A DNA stretch of 64,000 nt from Ruminococcus gauvreauii (lineage in GTDB: Bacteria > Bacillota > Clostridia > Lachnospirales > Lachnospiraceae): contig NZ_CP102290.1 in the NCBI RefSeq assembly GCF_025151995.1, forward strand, positions 2,418,001 to 2,482,000. The letters are read 5' to 3'. This document shows, piece after piece, positions 50,528 to 60,357 of the stretch. The notes beneath the pieces are model-generated. The model was not told where the DNA came from and made no database searches. It saw only the letters and a program-made list of their open reading frames with translations. Numbering within the stretch: position 1 is the stretch's first letter; each line of letters starts with the position of its first letter. The position numbers and the translations under genes were made by a program.

Positions 50528-51085
50528 ATGAGTGAAAACATTCTTGTACTGACGGGCAGTCCCAGGAGGGGCGGCAACAGTGATACGCTGGCTGATGCTT
50601 TTATCAGGGGGGCAGAAAAAAACAAAAATAAGATAACAAAGATAAATCTTGCAGAAAAGAAGATCAGCGGATGCAGGGCATGCAACGGCTGTTGGGTCAG
50701 CAGGGGAAACTGCGTTGTAGACGATGACATGAAGGAACTGGAGCCGCTTCTGGAGAGCGCTGATGTGCTTGTGGTCGCGACGCCGATCTACTGGTCCATG
50801 GTTCCTGCGCAGGTGAAGGCTCCGCTTGACCGGCTTTATGAGTATGACCCTGTTCATGGCGGCAAACATTTACATATTAAGGAGGCTATCCTTCTGACAT
50901 GCGGGGAGACGGATGATGCGGAGGATTTTATGATGATCAAGACGTTTTTCAATATGATCGCTGACTTCAATGGGATGAAGGTACGTGATATCATTGCAGT
51001 CCCTGGCGTCAATATGAAGGGGGATATCAACGGAAATGATGCGCTTGTTCAGGCGGAAAAACTGGGGCTTTCTATTGGAGCATAA
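50528..51085 (+). CDS. Flavodoxin-fold NAD(P)H-dependent FMN reductase-like protein
   Basis: 185 residues. FMN-phosphate loop VLTGSPRRGGNSDTLAD, a cysteine set in ISGCRACNGCWVSRGNCVVDD as in iron-sulfur flavoproteins, and the flavin-contact segment ATPIYWSMVPAQVKAPLDRL. Likely a small redox flavoprotein. AAGGAGG precedes the ATG. A terminator separates it from the operon that follows. Confidence 0.88.
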   Translation: MSENILVLTGSPRRGGNSDTLADAFIRGAEKNKNKITKINLAEKKISGCRACNGCWVSRGNCVVDDDMKELEPLLESADVLVVATPIYWSMVPAQVKAPLDRLYEYDPVHGGKHLHIKEAILLTCGETDDAEDFMMIKTFFNMIADFNGMKVRDIIAVPGVNMKGDINGNDALVQAEKLGLSIGA

Positions 51086-51128
51086 GGTGACGCAATATCA
51101 AAACACAATATGGAGTAGTACATGGCCA

Positions 51129-51166
51129 AGGGCGGATTTGAATTTATTTCAAAATTCGTCCTTTTT
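51129..51166 (+). terminator. Intrinsic terminator after the flavoprotein gene
   Basis: AGGGCGGATTTGAA pairs with TTCAAAATTCGTCCT (one bulged A and G-U pairs), followed by five T. From here to 51280 nothing else is seen. Confidence 0.75.
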
Positions 51167-51280
51167 AATTGCGCACATATCTGTAAAAACTTGATGATTT
51201 ATTGAGGTAAATCGTGTGTCACTTCTCATTTTTGGTAAAAGTGCACAAAAAAATATATATTGAAATAGTTATAATAAGTG

Positions 51281-51310
51281 TTGACACAAATAGGGGCGAG
51301 ATGTTATTAT
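51281..51310 (+). promoter_or_regulatory. Promoter of the eight-gene B12/aminotransferase operon
   Basis: TTGACA (51281-51286) and TATTAT (51305-51310) with an 18-bp spacer. TGTTATTAT (51302-51310) and TAACACATATAA (51331-51342) match halves of the palindrome at the second ROK gene, so this is a likely ROK operator region. Confidence 0.68.
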
Positions 51311-51419
51311 CATTACAACAAAACATAATATAACACATATAATAATACTTAGATAATCAATGTGATGATGCCGGGATCAACAGGAAACATCATAAGATTT
51401 CATTAAGAAGGAGAAGATT

Positions 51420-52736
51420 ATGAGCAGAAACGAGGAAATTTTTAAAGAAGCTGAGCAATATCTTGTAAGCGGAGCATCCGCAGGACAGAGGTACAATGGC
51501 GTACTTAACATGCCGCTTTACATGGATCATGCAGACGGAGCCTATCTTTATGATGTGGATGGGAACAAATACATAGATTATCATGGAGGTTCAGGTGCTG
51601 CACTGTTCGGGCATAATCATCCGAAGATCAAAGAGGCGGTTGAGAAGTCTGTTGAGAGAGGATTTTTCATGAACTACGATACGGAGGAGACGGTTGAGCT
51701 GGCGAAACTGGTTCGTGAAGTCTTCCCGGGCTGTGAAAAGATCAGACTTGCAAACACTGGTTCTGAGGCTACACAGGGTGCGATCCGCCTGGCAAGAGGC
51801 TATACGGGAAGAAACCTTGTGCTGAAATTCGAAGGTCATTTCCATGGTATGCACGAGAATATCTGGTTCAACCATAACGATGTGAGAGCAGAGCTGGGGG
51901 ACGGGATTGTTGAGACGGTTCCGGATTCCCAGGGATTTCAGCTGAATGCGAAAGACAGTGTTGTGGTTGTGAAATTCAATGATCTGGATGCGCTTGAGGC
52001 AGCTGTTAAAAAATACAGGGACCAGATTGCATGCCTGATCATGGAACCGATCAGCTTCAACTGCGGATGCCTCGAGACGCGCCCGGGATTCCTTAAGAGT
52101 GTTCGCGATATCTGCACACGGGAGGAAATCCTGCTTATCTTTGACGAGGTTATCTGCGGACTGAGAATGAGACCGGGTTCGGCTCAGAAGCGCTACAATG
52201 TGATCCCTGATCTGACCACAACGGCGAAGGCGATCGGCGGAGGGATCCCTATCGCAATTGTAGGCGGAAAAGCTGAGATCATGGACCATTTCAGTCCAAA
52301 GGGACCGGTTGTTATGTCCGGGACGTATACAGGCGCACTCATGTCCGTTATGGCATCTGTGGCATGTATTAAAACTGCCATGGAGCCGGGATTCTATGAT
52401 CACATCGAAGCGTTGGGTGACAGATTGTTTAACGGAATCGATGACCTGTTCAGGAAATACGGTCTGAAAGGCCATGTACGCGGCGTCGGTGCCCGGTTTG
52501 CCATTTACTTTGGCATCGATAACCCGGATGACGACTATGATTTTCGTAAGGTTGCAGCAGAGTTTGACCGTGATACAGATCGGAGATTTGTCACGGAAGC
52601 AGTTAAGAGCGGTCTGTGGTTCCATGACACATCGACAAAGATCACGCCTGCACACCGTGCGCTGATGTCCGCGCATTCCATGCAGGATATGGACGATACA
52701 CTGGAGAGAATGGATCAGATATTCAGGACGCTGTAA
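51420..52736 (+). CDS. Class-III aminotransferase, glutamate-1-semialdehyde aminomutase-like
   Basis: 438 residues of PLP fold type I. Marks of the GSA-aminomutase group: FGHNHPKIKEAVEKS, RLANTGSEATQGAIRLARGY, FEGHFHGMHENIW, LIFDEVICGLR, and the PLP Lys in TTTAKAIGGGIPIAIVGGK. It is not HemL: no tetrapyrrole genes are nearby, and operon context suggests a catabolic amino transfer or amino shift. AGAAGGAGAAG precedes the ATG. First gene of the operon, four bases before the next start. Confidence 0.88.
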   Translation: MSRNEEIFKEAEQYLVSGASAGQRYNGVLNMPLYMDHADGAYLYDVDGNKYIDYHGGSGAALFGHNHPKIKEAVEKSVERGFFMNYDTEETVELAKLVREVFPGCEKIRLANTGSEATQGAIRLARGYTGRNLVLKFEGHFHGMHENIWFNHNDVRAELGDGIVETVPDSQGFQLNAKDSVVVVKFNDLDALEAAVKKYRDQIACLIMEPISFNCGCLETRPGFLKSVRDICTREEILLIFDEVICGLRMRPGSAQKRYNVIPDLTTTAKAIGGGIPIAIVGGKAEIMDHFSPKGPVVMSGTYTGALMSVMASVACIKTAMEPGFYDHIEALGDRLFNGIDDLFRKYGLKGHVRGVGARFAIYFGIDNPDDDYDFRKVAAEFDRDTDRRFVTEAVKSGLWFHDTSTKITPAHRALMSAHSMQDMDDTLERMDQIFRTL

Positions 52737-52739
52737 GCT

Positions 52740-54692
52740 ATGAAAAAAATTCTGGGAATTGATACAGGCGGTACATATACGGATTCCGTAGTACTTGAAG
52801 CAGGTACAAAAAATTTGCTCTATAAGTCTAAAACGCTGACTACGAAGCATAACCTCAGACACTGTATCGAAACGTGTTTCGAGCAGATTCCTTCAGAGTT
52901 TTTGCAGGATATCTCCATGGTCTGCCTGTCCACGACGCTGGCGACCAATGCGATAGTTGAAAACCATGGCTGCAGGGAAGGGTTGATCCTCATCGGAAAA
53001 AGACCGAAAGGGATGATGCCCACTGACCGATATGCGATTGTTGAAGGTCTTTACGATATTATGGGAAGAATGAGGCGTCCGCTTAATAAAGAGGAGATTA
53101 TCAGGACCATTGAAAAGTTTCGTGATAAGGTTGACGCAATTGCCATATCGGGATATGCCAGCATCCGAAATCCTGCACATGAAGTTTATGTAGCAGAGAT
53201 GGTAAGGGAAAGATTGAATATTCCGGTTGTCTGTGCACATGAATTGACATCTACACTCGGTTACTATGAACGCACGGTCACTGCAGATCTGAATGCGAGG
53301 TTGATACCACTTGTATGTGCGTTAATGGATGCTGTCAGGCATGTCATGGAGCGCCTCTCGATAGACGCGCCGCTTATGATCGTAAAAGGCGATGGGAGCC
53401 TGATGACAGATGCATGTGCCAGAAGCAAGCCGATCGAAACGATTCTGTCCGGGCCGGCAGCCAGTGTCATGGGAGGCATTTACCTCTCGGGCCTGGAGGA
53501 TGCGTTTGTGATGGATATCGGAGGGACAACTACAGATATCGCAAATGTCGTTCGCGGAAAGCTGGCGGTCCGGGATGAAGGTGCAAAAGTAGGCAAATGG
53601 TATACGCACGTCAGGGCGGCAGAAGTATTTACGGCGGGACTGGGCGGGGACAGCCGGATATGCATGGACGGAAATAAAAAGATTCAGATCGGGCCGGAAA
53701 AGTCGATTCCTTACTGCATGGCATCGGAGAAGTATCCGGAACTGCTGTGTGAACTGGGCGAAATCTATGTCAGCGATGCCTATCGTTATTTTCGTCATCA
53801 CGATGAGGAGGCATATGTACTGATCAGGAAATACAGAAAGCTTGCCTACACAAAGGATGAAGAGATCATCATAGAAATTTTGCGGTCAGCGCCTCACACA
53901 CTCTATTACCTGGAACATCATATTCATGTACAGAATCTTAAAGGGATTATCTCAGAGCTGCTGCAGGAGGGTGTGATCGGACGTATCTCGCTCACGCCGA
54001 CGGACGTGCTGCATTGTTCCGGGGCATATCAAAAATGGCCGTCGAGGATTTCTGAACTGGCTACGGCGATAGCGGCGGATCAGATGGGAGTGTCACTGGA
54101 GGAGTACATTCGTGCTGTTCATGGGAAAATAACACAGATGCTGAACTGTGATGCGATTCAGGCGGCAATGTACTTTGACCGCCAGGGCTTTGACATACAG
54201 AATGATCCTGCGGCGGATTATTTTATCAATTATCTGCATTTCGAGAACAGATCAGCAGTACTTACAGCTTCCTATCACCTGGAAAAACCCATTGTTGCGA
54301 TAGGAGCCTCGGCAGCTGCGTGGACGAAGGACCTGTCCGGGAAGATGGACACGGAGGTTATCATTCCGGAGCACGCGGAAGTAGCAAATGCTGTAGGGGC
54401 GGCAGTCGGAAAATCAGTGGAAAAGATTGAAATCCTGATTCGTCAGGACAGCGTAAGCGGAGATTACATCGTATATTCACCGGTCAACAGGCGCTGTTTT
54501 AAGACGCTGGATGATGCAGCCGGGTATGCCAGGAGAAGCGGAAACGAATGCATCGAGAGGCTGGCAGAGAGCAGAAACTTTGATGTCAGTGTTCAGGAAG
54601 AAGACATGGAAATTGAGGATGTCACTAATGGCAGCAGGACGTTTGTCGAGCGGGTTGTGACGGTCAGGGCTAATTTCCACAACTGCGTATAA
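52740..54692 (+). CDS. Hydantoinase/oxoprolinase-family protein (HyuA-like)
   Basis: 650 residues. The N-terminal ATPase-like fold shows ILGIDTGGTYTDSVV and STTLATNAIVENHG; the Hydantoinase_A core shows LSGPAASVMGGIYL, VMDIGGTTTDIANV and the Gly-rich GLGGDSRI. Members cleave cyclic amides such as hydantoins or 5-oxoproline using ATP, usually with a HyuB partner, which is absent here. The C-terminal 150 residues diverge from classic HyuA. Start shares context with the preceding stop and lacks a strong ribosome site, so it is likely coupled. Confidence 0.85.
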   Translation: MKKILGIDTGGTYTDSVVLEAGTKNLLYKSKTLTTKHNLRHCIETCFEQIPSEFLQDISMVCLSTTLATNAIVENHGCREGLILIGKRPKGMMPTDRYAIVEGLYDIMGRMRRPLNKEEIIRTIEKFRDKVDAIAISGYASIRNPAHEVYVAEMVRERLNIPVVCAHELTSTLGYYERTVTADLNARLIPLVCALMDAVRHVMERLSIDAPLMIVKGDGSLMTDACARSKPIETILSGPAASVMGGIYLSGLEDAFVMDIGGTTTDIANVVRGKLAVRDEGAKVGKWYTHVRAAEVFTAGLGGDSRICMDGNKKIQIGPEKSIPYCMASEKYPELLCELGEIYVSDAYRYFRHHDEEAYVLIRKYRKLAYTKDEEIIIEILRSAPHTLYYLEHHIHVQNLKGIISELLQEGVIGRISLTPTDVLHCSGAYQKWPSRISELATAIAADQMGVSLEEYIRAVHGKITQMLNCDAIQAAMYFDRQGFDIQNDPAADYFINYLHFENRSAVLTASYHLEKPIVAIGASAAAWTKDLSGKMDTEVIIPEHAEVANAVGAAVGKSVEKIEILIRQDSVSGDYIVYSPVNRRCFKTLDDAAGYARRSGNECIERLAESRNFDVSVQEEDMEIEDVTNGSRTFVERVVTVRANFHNCV

Positions 54693-54741
54693 GATTTGAA
54701 AACAAATTCATTCATACATCACATGTACAGGGAGGCGACAA

Positions 54742-55638
54742 ATGACAAACAGTATTTTAATTCCGACACACGAAAACTGGCACAAGGAAACCAAATCAGT
54801 TCTGCTGCCGACTGGAATCCGTATGGCGTATATGGAATGCGGAAATCCGCAGGGGAAACCGCTGGTCATGATTCACGGGTTCTCAGATTCCAGCAGGATC
54901 TGGCGTTCTGTGATGCAGGAGATGGGGGACAATTACCATTTTTATGCAGTGGACCTGCGGGGGTTCGGATTAAGCGATAAACCGGAACAAAGAGTCTATA
55001 CCATAACTGAGCATGCTTTTGACATTGCAGCATGGATGGAACGGCTGGAGCTTGGCAAGGTACTGCTGATCGGACATTCCATGGGGTCCATCGTGGCACA
55101 GACCGTAGCTGCTTTCTATCCTGAACGGGTATGCGGCCTGGCGCTTCTGTCAACGTTTTGCCATATGCATGAGACACCTGAACAGGTCAGGGAAGTCAGG
55201 GAATTCTACGACGGGCTGGATATCCAGCATACATCAGATGATGAACTTCAGAAAATGTTTGTGCCGGATCCCTCAAAGCTTGCCGATGCATCCTTTCTGC
55301 CGGGATATCTGTCGACACTGCGGGGAATCAGGGGCAGGGGACTGACTGCCGCATGGTTCGGAATGTCCCTTGCGGACAACCGGAATTTCCTGCAGTTCAT
55401 CAAAGCGCCGGTTCTGATCTGCTGGGGAAGCCGGGATGACATATTTACGAAAGAGTATCAGGATGAGATGCTTGTGTATCTGCCAGAAGCAGAGTTTGAG
55501 GTCTTTGAAGGGATCTCCCACGATATTCCGACGGAGGTGCCGCGGCGTACAGCCAATGCAGTTCACACTTTTTTTGCAACTGTCAATCATCAGACGATCG
55601 TCAAAGGAGGAAATGATGAAGAGAAGAATTTTAAATGA
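54742..55638 (+). CDS. Alpha/beta-hydrolase
   Basis: 298 residues. Oxyanion segment VMIHGFSDSSRIW, nucleophile elbow LIGHSMGSIV, acid in CWGSRDDIF and catalytic His in EGISHDIP are all visible, as is AVDLRGFGLSDKP. Cytoplasmic, no signal peptide. It may open an ester or lactone or C-C bond in the pathway; the substrate is unknown. GGGAGG precedes the ATG; the 3' end overlaps the next gene by 23 bp. Confidence 0.88.
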   Translation: MTNSILIPTHENWHKETKSVLLPTGIRMAYMECGNPQGKPLVMIHGFSDSSRIWRSVMQEMGDNYHFYAVDLRGFGLSDKPEQRVYTITEHAFDIAAWMERLELGKVLLIGHSMGSIVAQTVAAFYPERVCGLALLSTFCHMHETPEQVREVREFYDGLDIQHTSDDELQKMFVPDPSKLADASFLPGYLSTLRGIRGRGLTAAWFGMSLADNRNFLQFIKAPVLICWGSRDDIFTKEYQDEMLVYLPEAEFEVFEGISHDIPTEVPRRTANAVHTFFATVNHQTIVKGGNDEEKNFK

Positions 55639-56104
55639 AAGATTAGCAGCCATTGTAGCGAGCATTCGCCACGGAGAAATGTTGTTTATCGCCGATTCCG
55701 GAAGCGGAACGTGTCAAAAGGCATTATATCCGCTGGATCCGGATGTGGAATATCTGGATGTGGAGGTGGTCACCGGTTCTCCGCGTTTTGAGGATATCGT
55801 AAGAACACTTGCGGAGGCGGGAGACTTTGAGGGAGCGATTATCGCCGAGGATATGCCGGATCAGAACCCTGCTGATTATGGAGTTCTGGTTGAACTTTTT
55901 GGAAAAGAAAAGGTGAGGGAAATCAATTATGCTCCGGATTACTACGATTTGAGGAACCGGTGCAAAGCGGTTGTGCAGACTGGTGATGTGGGGATCCATG
56001 CACAGGCTGTGCTGATTGCAGGATATCCGAGTGCAGATATCGATATCGAGGTCCTGCTGGGCCGGAAAAAGTTTACGACAGTGCCGAAGAAAGACAGAAC
56101 ATAG
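55616..56104 (+). CDS. RbsD/FucU-family mutarotase-like protein
   Basis: 162 residues. The RbsD/FucU signature is ASIRHGEMLFIADSGSG with the conserved His, and AVVQTGDVGIHAQAVLIAG near the end. Such proteins speed anomer interconversion of ribose or fucose so that downstream enzymes get the right form. ATG 55616 is five bases after AAGGAGG; it overlaps the hydrolase gene. This points to a sugar or sugar-like substrate for the operon. Confidence 0.85.
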   Translation: MKRRILNERLAAIVASIRHGEMLFIADSGSGTCQKALYPLDPDVEYLDVEVVTGSPRFEDIVRTLAEAGDFEGAIIAEDMPDQNPADYGVLVELFGKEKVREINYAPDYYDLRNRCKAVVQTGDVGIHAQAVLIAGYPSADIDIEVLLGRKKFTTVPKKDRT

Positions 56105-56113
56105 GAGGCGGCT

Positions 56114-57475
56114 ATGGAAAAGATAAAAACCAGGCTCTCCCTGAAGTCCAAGGCCGGATATATGTTCGGAGGTGCAGCCCAGACCACGATTGTCACGCTG
56201 ATCAATGTAGTGCTGACCTATTTCTACACCAATGTCATGGGACTCAATATTGCAAAAGTAGCCCTTATTATGTTGATCAGCCGATTCTTTGACGGTGCCA
56301 GCGATGTTGTTGCAGGTGCCATCATAGACAGGACCCGGTCAAAATACGGGAAGGCGCGTCCGTGGCTGCTGCGCATGGCAATCCCTCATCTGGTCGGCCT
56401 TATCGCCATGTTTACTGTTCCGCCTTCCTCGGAGATGTTTCAGCTGGTATACATATTTATTGCATACAACTTTGCCAACACTGTCGTAAATACAATGGCA
56501 GGACTGGCGCTCAGTTCGCTGAATTCCCTGATGACCCGTGACAGCAATGAACGCGGACAGCTGAATGCCTTCCGCCAGTTCGGCGCTCCGATCATGGAAC
56601 TTGCAATCTCAGCGATCACGATTCCGGCAGCCAATTATCTGGGAGGGGATCAGAAGGCCTGGATCATCGTTATCACCTGCTTTTCAGTAATTGCTACGCT
56701 TTGTTATCTGCTCTGTTTCCTCTGGTCTAAAGAGACAGCGCCGGAGGAGCGGGGCGTTTCCGGGGAAGCGGTTCCGGTGGGAAAAGCGTTTCAGGCGGTG
56801 CTGAAGAATAAGTACTGGTTCATTTGCCTGATTGTCTGGATCATGTGTACTTTTTACCTTACCATCTCCGGCACGAACCTCTCGTATTACTGTCAGTATC
56901 TTATGGGAAATGTGGAATATATGAGCATTCTGACAACGGCAGAAAAACTGGCGACCATTATTCTGACAGCGGTGGCAGTTCCCTTACTGCTGAGGAGGAC
57001 TGGCAAGAGAAATATGATGCTGATCGGTTCCTGTGTGGTGGCAGCAGGACATGCACTGGCCTTTATTGCACCGCTGAACCTGACGCTGGCAGTTGCAGCT
57101 GCGGTGCTGCGGGGTTCGGGAATCGCTCTTTGCTTTGCCGTTCTTTTTGCAATGATAGCAGATTGTGTGGAGTATGGGCAGTGGAAGACTTCACTCAGAA
57201 CGGAGGGGATCATCTTCTGTGCCGCGACTGTGGGACAAAAATTCGGTCAGGGGATTGCCAGTGCCATTGTCGGCGGACTTCTGAACGGTGCCGGATACGA
57301 CGGCACACTGGCAGTGCAGAGTCCGGCTGCTGAAGGCATGATAACCAATATCTATCTGTTCACACCGATTCTGTGCTTTGGAATCATTGCAGTATTCATG
57401 CTGTTTTATAAACTGGATGTGGAAATGCCGGGGATCATGAGAGACCTGGAGGCGCGTAAAGAAAAAGCCGCTTGA
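56114..57475 (+). CDS. GPH-family glycoside/pentoside/hexuronide symporter
   Basis: 453 residues with about 12 membrane helices. Family motifs: RFFDGASDVVAGAIIDRTRS, KYGKARPWLLRMAIP, and in the second half YGQWKTSLRTEGIIFCAATV. GPH proteins import sugars with H+ or Na+. Ten bases after the mutarotase gene with GGAGG upstream. It is probably the uptake step of this pathway. Confidence 0.9.
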   Translation: MEKIKTRLSLKSKAGYMFGGAAQTTIVTLINVVLTYFYTNVMGLNIAKVALIMLISRFFDGASDVVAGAIIDRTRSKYGKARPWLLRMAIPHLVGLIAMFTVPPSSEMFQLVYIFIAYNFANTVVNTMAGLALSSLNSLMTRDSNERGQLNAFRQFGAPIMELAISAITIPAANYLGGDQKAWIIVITCFSVIATLCYLLCFLWSKETAPEERGVSGEAVPVGKAFQAVLKNKYWFICLIVWIMCTFYLTISGTNLSYYCQYLMGNVEYMSILTTAEKLATIILTAVAVPLLLRRTGKRNMMLIGSCVVAAGHALAFIAPLNLTLAVAAAVLRGSGIALCFAVLFAMIADCVEYGQWKTSLRTEGIIFCAATVGQKFGQGIASAIVGGLLNGAGYDGTLAVQSPAAEGMITNIYLFTPILCFGIIAVFMLFYKLDVEMPGIMRDLEARKEKAA

Positions 57476-57494
57476 CGAAGAAGGAGGTATCTAT

Positions 57495-59249
57495 ATGGAT
57501 CAGGCATTAAAAGAGTATATTGCCAGTCTGAAGCCGGAAGGATTTCCGGATGGAAATGCACTTGTAAAAGAAGGAATGGAGATGGCGAAGGACATTCCGT
57601 GGAACAAGTCCAGATTCCTGAAGGAATACGGATACGAGAGTCATCTGGAGTACAGAAAGAAAAATCTGGCGGAGGGAAAGCAGACATACCAGCTGCTGAT
57701 GGGACTTTCGACGCTGGACGAAGAACTCGAGGGAATTAAGAAGATTCACGAGTTCGCAAAAAGAACCGGGTTTGAAGTGCGTTCCATGCAGTCAATCCCC
57801 AGTTCACTGGTGGGCCTTGCGCCCGAATACTGGGAGGGTGCGCCGAAACCGACCAGTTACATGATGGAAAAAGAGGAGGACTGGACCGCCCATACGGACG
57901 CCGCTCCGGTTGATATCTGCTGGCAGGACTGGCACCTGGCAAGTCCTAACAACCTGAATCAGACGAAATATGCACTGAAGGCAGGCACATCCAGACTGGG
58001 CTGCTTCTCGACATTTACATGGGACTATCCGGGCTATCATGATGAGAAACAGAGATTTTCTGATATGATGCGCACAATGGGCATCCTTGCGGCAAAGAAG
58101 GACGAGGGAATGGACTGCATCACTTATCCGGAGGACGGTCTGCCGGGCTATTTTATGGATATTGTATCTTACGTTGGCTATGAGATGGTGGAACACTATA
58201 TCATAGAGGATCTGTGCGGTGCGAGAATGTCTTTTTCTTATGGCGGACTGCTCTCAGAAATCCTGCCGAGAATGTCGTTTGCACTTGCAATGGAGAAGCT
58301 GTACGGAACGCCGGAGCATCCGTTTGTGACATACTATAATGGTTCTACAAACGAACAGTGGGACCACGATCTGGAAGCGAACTACGGGCTTGGTGCCTCG
58401 GAGATGCTGATCCAGGCGGTCATCAACCTGAAATATAATATGCCGGTTGTCATCAACCCTGTATCCATCACGGAGGCTCAACGCGTTCCAACGCTGAATG
58501 AGCTGTTCAACATCGTAAAATGCGGCATCGGCGCGGAGCGCAAGGCAAAAGAGTGGCTGTCGATCATCGACTTCTCGAAATTTGAAGATCTAAGAGATCT
58601 TCTGATTGAACAGGGAACCATTTTCTATAATAATGTAATGGAAGGGTTCAAAGAGGCGGGCGTCAATGTGGAGGATCCACTGGAGATGGTCATGGTCCTG
58701 CGTCATTTTGATCCGGCGAAATTCGAGCGGGTTTTTCATCCCAGCATGGAGCGGTATGGTTACTTCGTGCCGTATGTTCCGACGGTGCTTGGACGTGAAA
58801 CGGTAGAGAAGGAAAAAGAAATTGTAGCAGAGCTGAAGGAAAAGGGATATGAAAATGCGGTCAAAGGAAAGAAAATCATCTGCGCATCCGCCGACGGACA
58901 TAGCTATGGACTGCAGCTGATCGATACCGTATGGCGGGAAATGAATGCGGATGTTGTCAATGCAGGGACCAATATGGAGGCGGCATTTGTGCTGGACCTG
59001 GCGGACGAGGAGGATGCGGATGTCATCATTGTAAGTGTACACTGCGGGCAGAGCCTTGATTATGCGAAACTTGTCTCTGAGATATCCCAAAAGCGCAATA
59101 AAAAATACAACGTCGTGATGGGTGGTATGCTGAACGCGATGCTGCCAGGTTACACGGAGCCGGTTGACGTAGCTGATCTGATCAATGAAATCGGAGTTTT
59201 TGCAACCAATGATTTTGAAAAACAGATTAACTATATTGCAGAAAAATAA
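57495..59249 (+). CDS. B12-binding mutase-like fusion protein
   Basis: 584 residues. The C-terminal domain (about 450-584) is a cobalamin-binding Rossmann fold: ICASADGHSYGLQLIDTVWR with the D-x-H-x-x-G base-off motif, VSVHCGQSLDYAKLV, and VVMGGMLNAMLPG. Residues 1-430 look like a TIM-barrel catalytic half comparable to glutamate mutase epsilon or aminomutase large subunits (GCFSTFTWDYPGYHDEKQRF, VINPVSITEAQRVPTLNE), but I cannot name a family. In glutamate mutase these parts are separate proteins, so a single-chain fusion is unusual. AAGAAGGAGG precedes the ATG. Confidence 0.78.
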   Translation: MDQALKEYIASLKPEGFPDGNALVKEGMEMAKDIPWNKSRFLKEYGYESHLEYRKKNLAEGKQTYQLLMGLSTLDEELEGIKKIHEFAKRTGFEVRSMQSIPSSLVGLAPEYWEGAPKPTSYMMEKEEDWTAHTDAAPVDICWQDWHLASPNNLNQTKYALKAGTSRLGCFSTFTWDYPGYHDEKQRFSDMMRTMGILAAKKDEGMDCITYPEDGLPGYFMDIVSYVGYEMVEHYIIEDLCGARMSFSYGGLLSEILPRMSFALAMEKLYGTPEHPFVTYYNGSTNEQWDHDLEANYGLGASEMLIQAVINLKYNMPVVINPVSITEAQRVPTLNELFNIVKCGIGAERKAKEWLSIIDFSKFEDLRDLLIEQGTIFYNNVMEGFKEAGVNVEDPLEMVMVLRHFDPAKFERVFHPSMERYGYFVPYVPTVLGRETVEKEKEIVAELKEKGYENAVKGKKIICASADGHSYGLQLIDTVWREMNADVVNAGTNMEAAFVLDLADEEDADVIIVSVHCGQSLDYAKLVSEISQKRNKKYNVVMGGMLNAMLPGYTEPVDVADLINEIGVFATNDFEKQINYIAEK

Positions 59250-59273
59250 GGAAAAAGCAAAGGAGAGAATCAA

Positions 59274-60335
59274 ATGGCATCTTTTAATGTAAAAAGCCAG
59301 ACGCCGCAGGAGGCGTACAACGCCAGAAAAATCAAAATGGCACTCAGCGGAATGAAAATAGCGCTTCTGCTGCCGATCTCAGCGATCATTCAGAACATTT
59401 TCAACTCATCCGTAACGGATACCGTGTCGGGTCAGCTCTCTGATAAGGTTATTGTCAGTATTATGATCTCCATCGTACTTCTGGGGATCGGAGATATCTT
59501 CGCAGGCATCTTTACCTTTATTTATAATGTGGTGAAGGGGAAAGGCCTGAAGGAATATAAGAGAACAGCATCTATGAAGGTTTCATGGATGATGCTTCTG
59601 GCAGCAGCGTTTGCAGGACCGCTTGCCACAGGCTGCTGGATGGCGGCGACGCCGTTCTGCGGACTGACGACGGTAGCGATCGTGACCAGCCTGGGTCCGA
59701 TCCTGACAGCAATATTCGGACGTTTTTTCCTTCACGAAAAGCTGAATGCACGTATTTATCTTGGCATTATCATCGTAATTGCGGGCGCGATCGTTGCAGG
59801 ATATTCGGGGGCATCGGGTGCGGGGAGCAACTTTATACTCGGTATCATCCTGGCATTCATGGCACCCATTGGATTCGCCGCTGAGGGACAGTTCTCCACA
59901 TTTGTGGGAGACATCATTGATCCGAATGTGGGCTGCGGATTCTTCCGATGCTTCGGCTCTGGTGTCATCGGACTGATCTGTATGGCAATATTGGCTGCAG
60001 CTACAGGGAATATCGCGGCGTACGGTCTGATCTTTAAAATCGTATTCACAAGCCCGATGACACTCCTCTTCGTAGCGATGATGGGACTCCTTGGGGCGAT
60101 TAACTATAATTCCGCTTATCTCGCCTTCAACAGAACAGGTCCGTCCAGAACACTGGCGATCGACAGTTCAAGGCCTGTATGGAGCATTATCTTTGGATAT
60201 CTGTTTGCAATCCTTGGAGTACAGGATTATTCTGTAACGGCTCTTGCTGTTGCAGGCGCGGTGATCGTAGTGGTAGGACTGTTCCTTGTGATCGGCAAAC
60301 CGTCGGAACTGGTCAATCTGAGAAATGTAGAGTAG
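59274..60335 (+). CDS. EamA/DMT-family permease
   Basis: 353 residues, about 10 membrane helices in two EamA halves; GPLATGCWMAATPFCGLTTV, VTSLGPILTAIFGRFFLHEK and the second-half RTLAIDSSRPVWSIIFGYLF are typical. Transports an unknown metabolite, import or export; in this operon it may release an end product. AAAGGAGAG precedes the ATG. Confidence 0.85.
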   Translation: MASFNVKSQTPQEAYNARKIKMALSGMKIALLLPISAIIQNIFNSSVTDTVSGQLSDKVIVSIMISIVLLGIGDIFAGIFTFIYNVVKGKGLKEYKRTASMKVSWMMLLAAAFAGPLATGCWMAATPFCGLTTVAIVTSLGPILTAIFGRFFLHEKLNARIYLGIIIVIAGAIVAGYSGASGAGSNFILGIILAFMAPIGFAAEGQFSTFVGDIIDPNVGCGFFRCFGSGVIGLICMAILAAATGNIAAYGLIFKIVFTSPMTLLFVAMMGLLGAINYNSAYLAFNRTGPSRTLAIDSSRPVWSIIFGYLFAILGVQDYSVTALAVAGAVIVVVGLFLVIGKPSELVNLRNVE

Positions 60336-60357
60336 ATACAAAAAAGGAGGAACGATT

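Noticed and set aside
51420..52736. HemL of tetrapyrrole synthesis
   Set aside because: The fold is GSA-aminomutase-like, but no other hem genes are present and the operon looks catabolic.
51591..52862. 423-codon open frame on the minus strand
   Set aside because: It lies antisense to the well-supported aminotransferase gene, has no ribosome site and no family motif; a codon-bias shadow.
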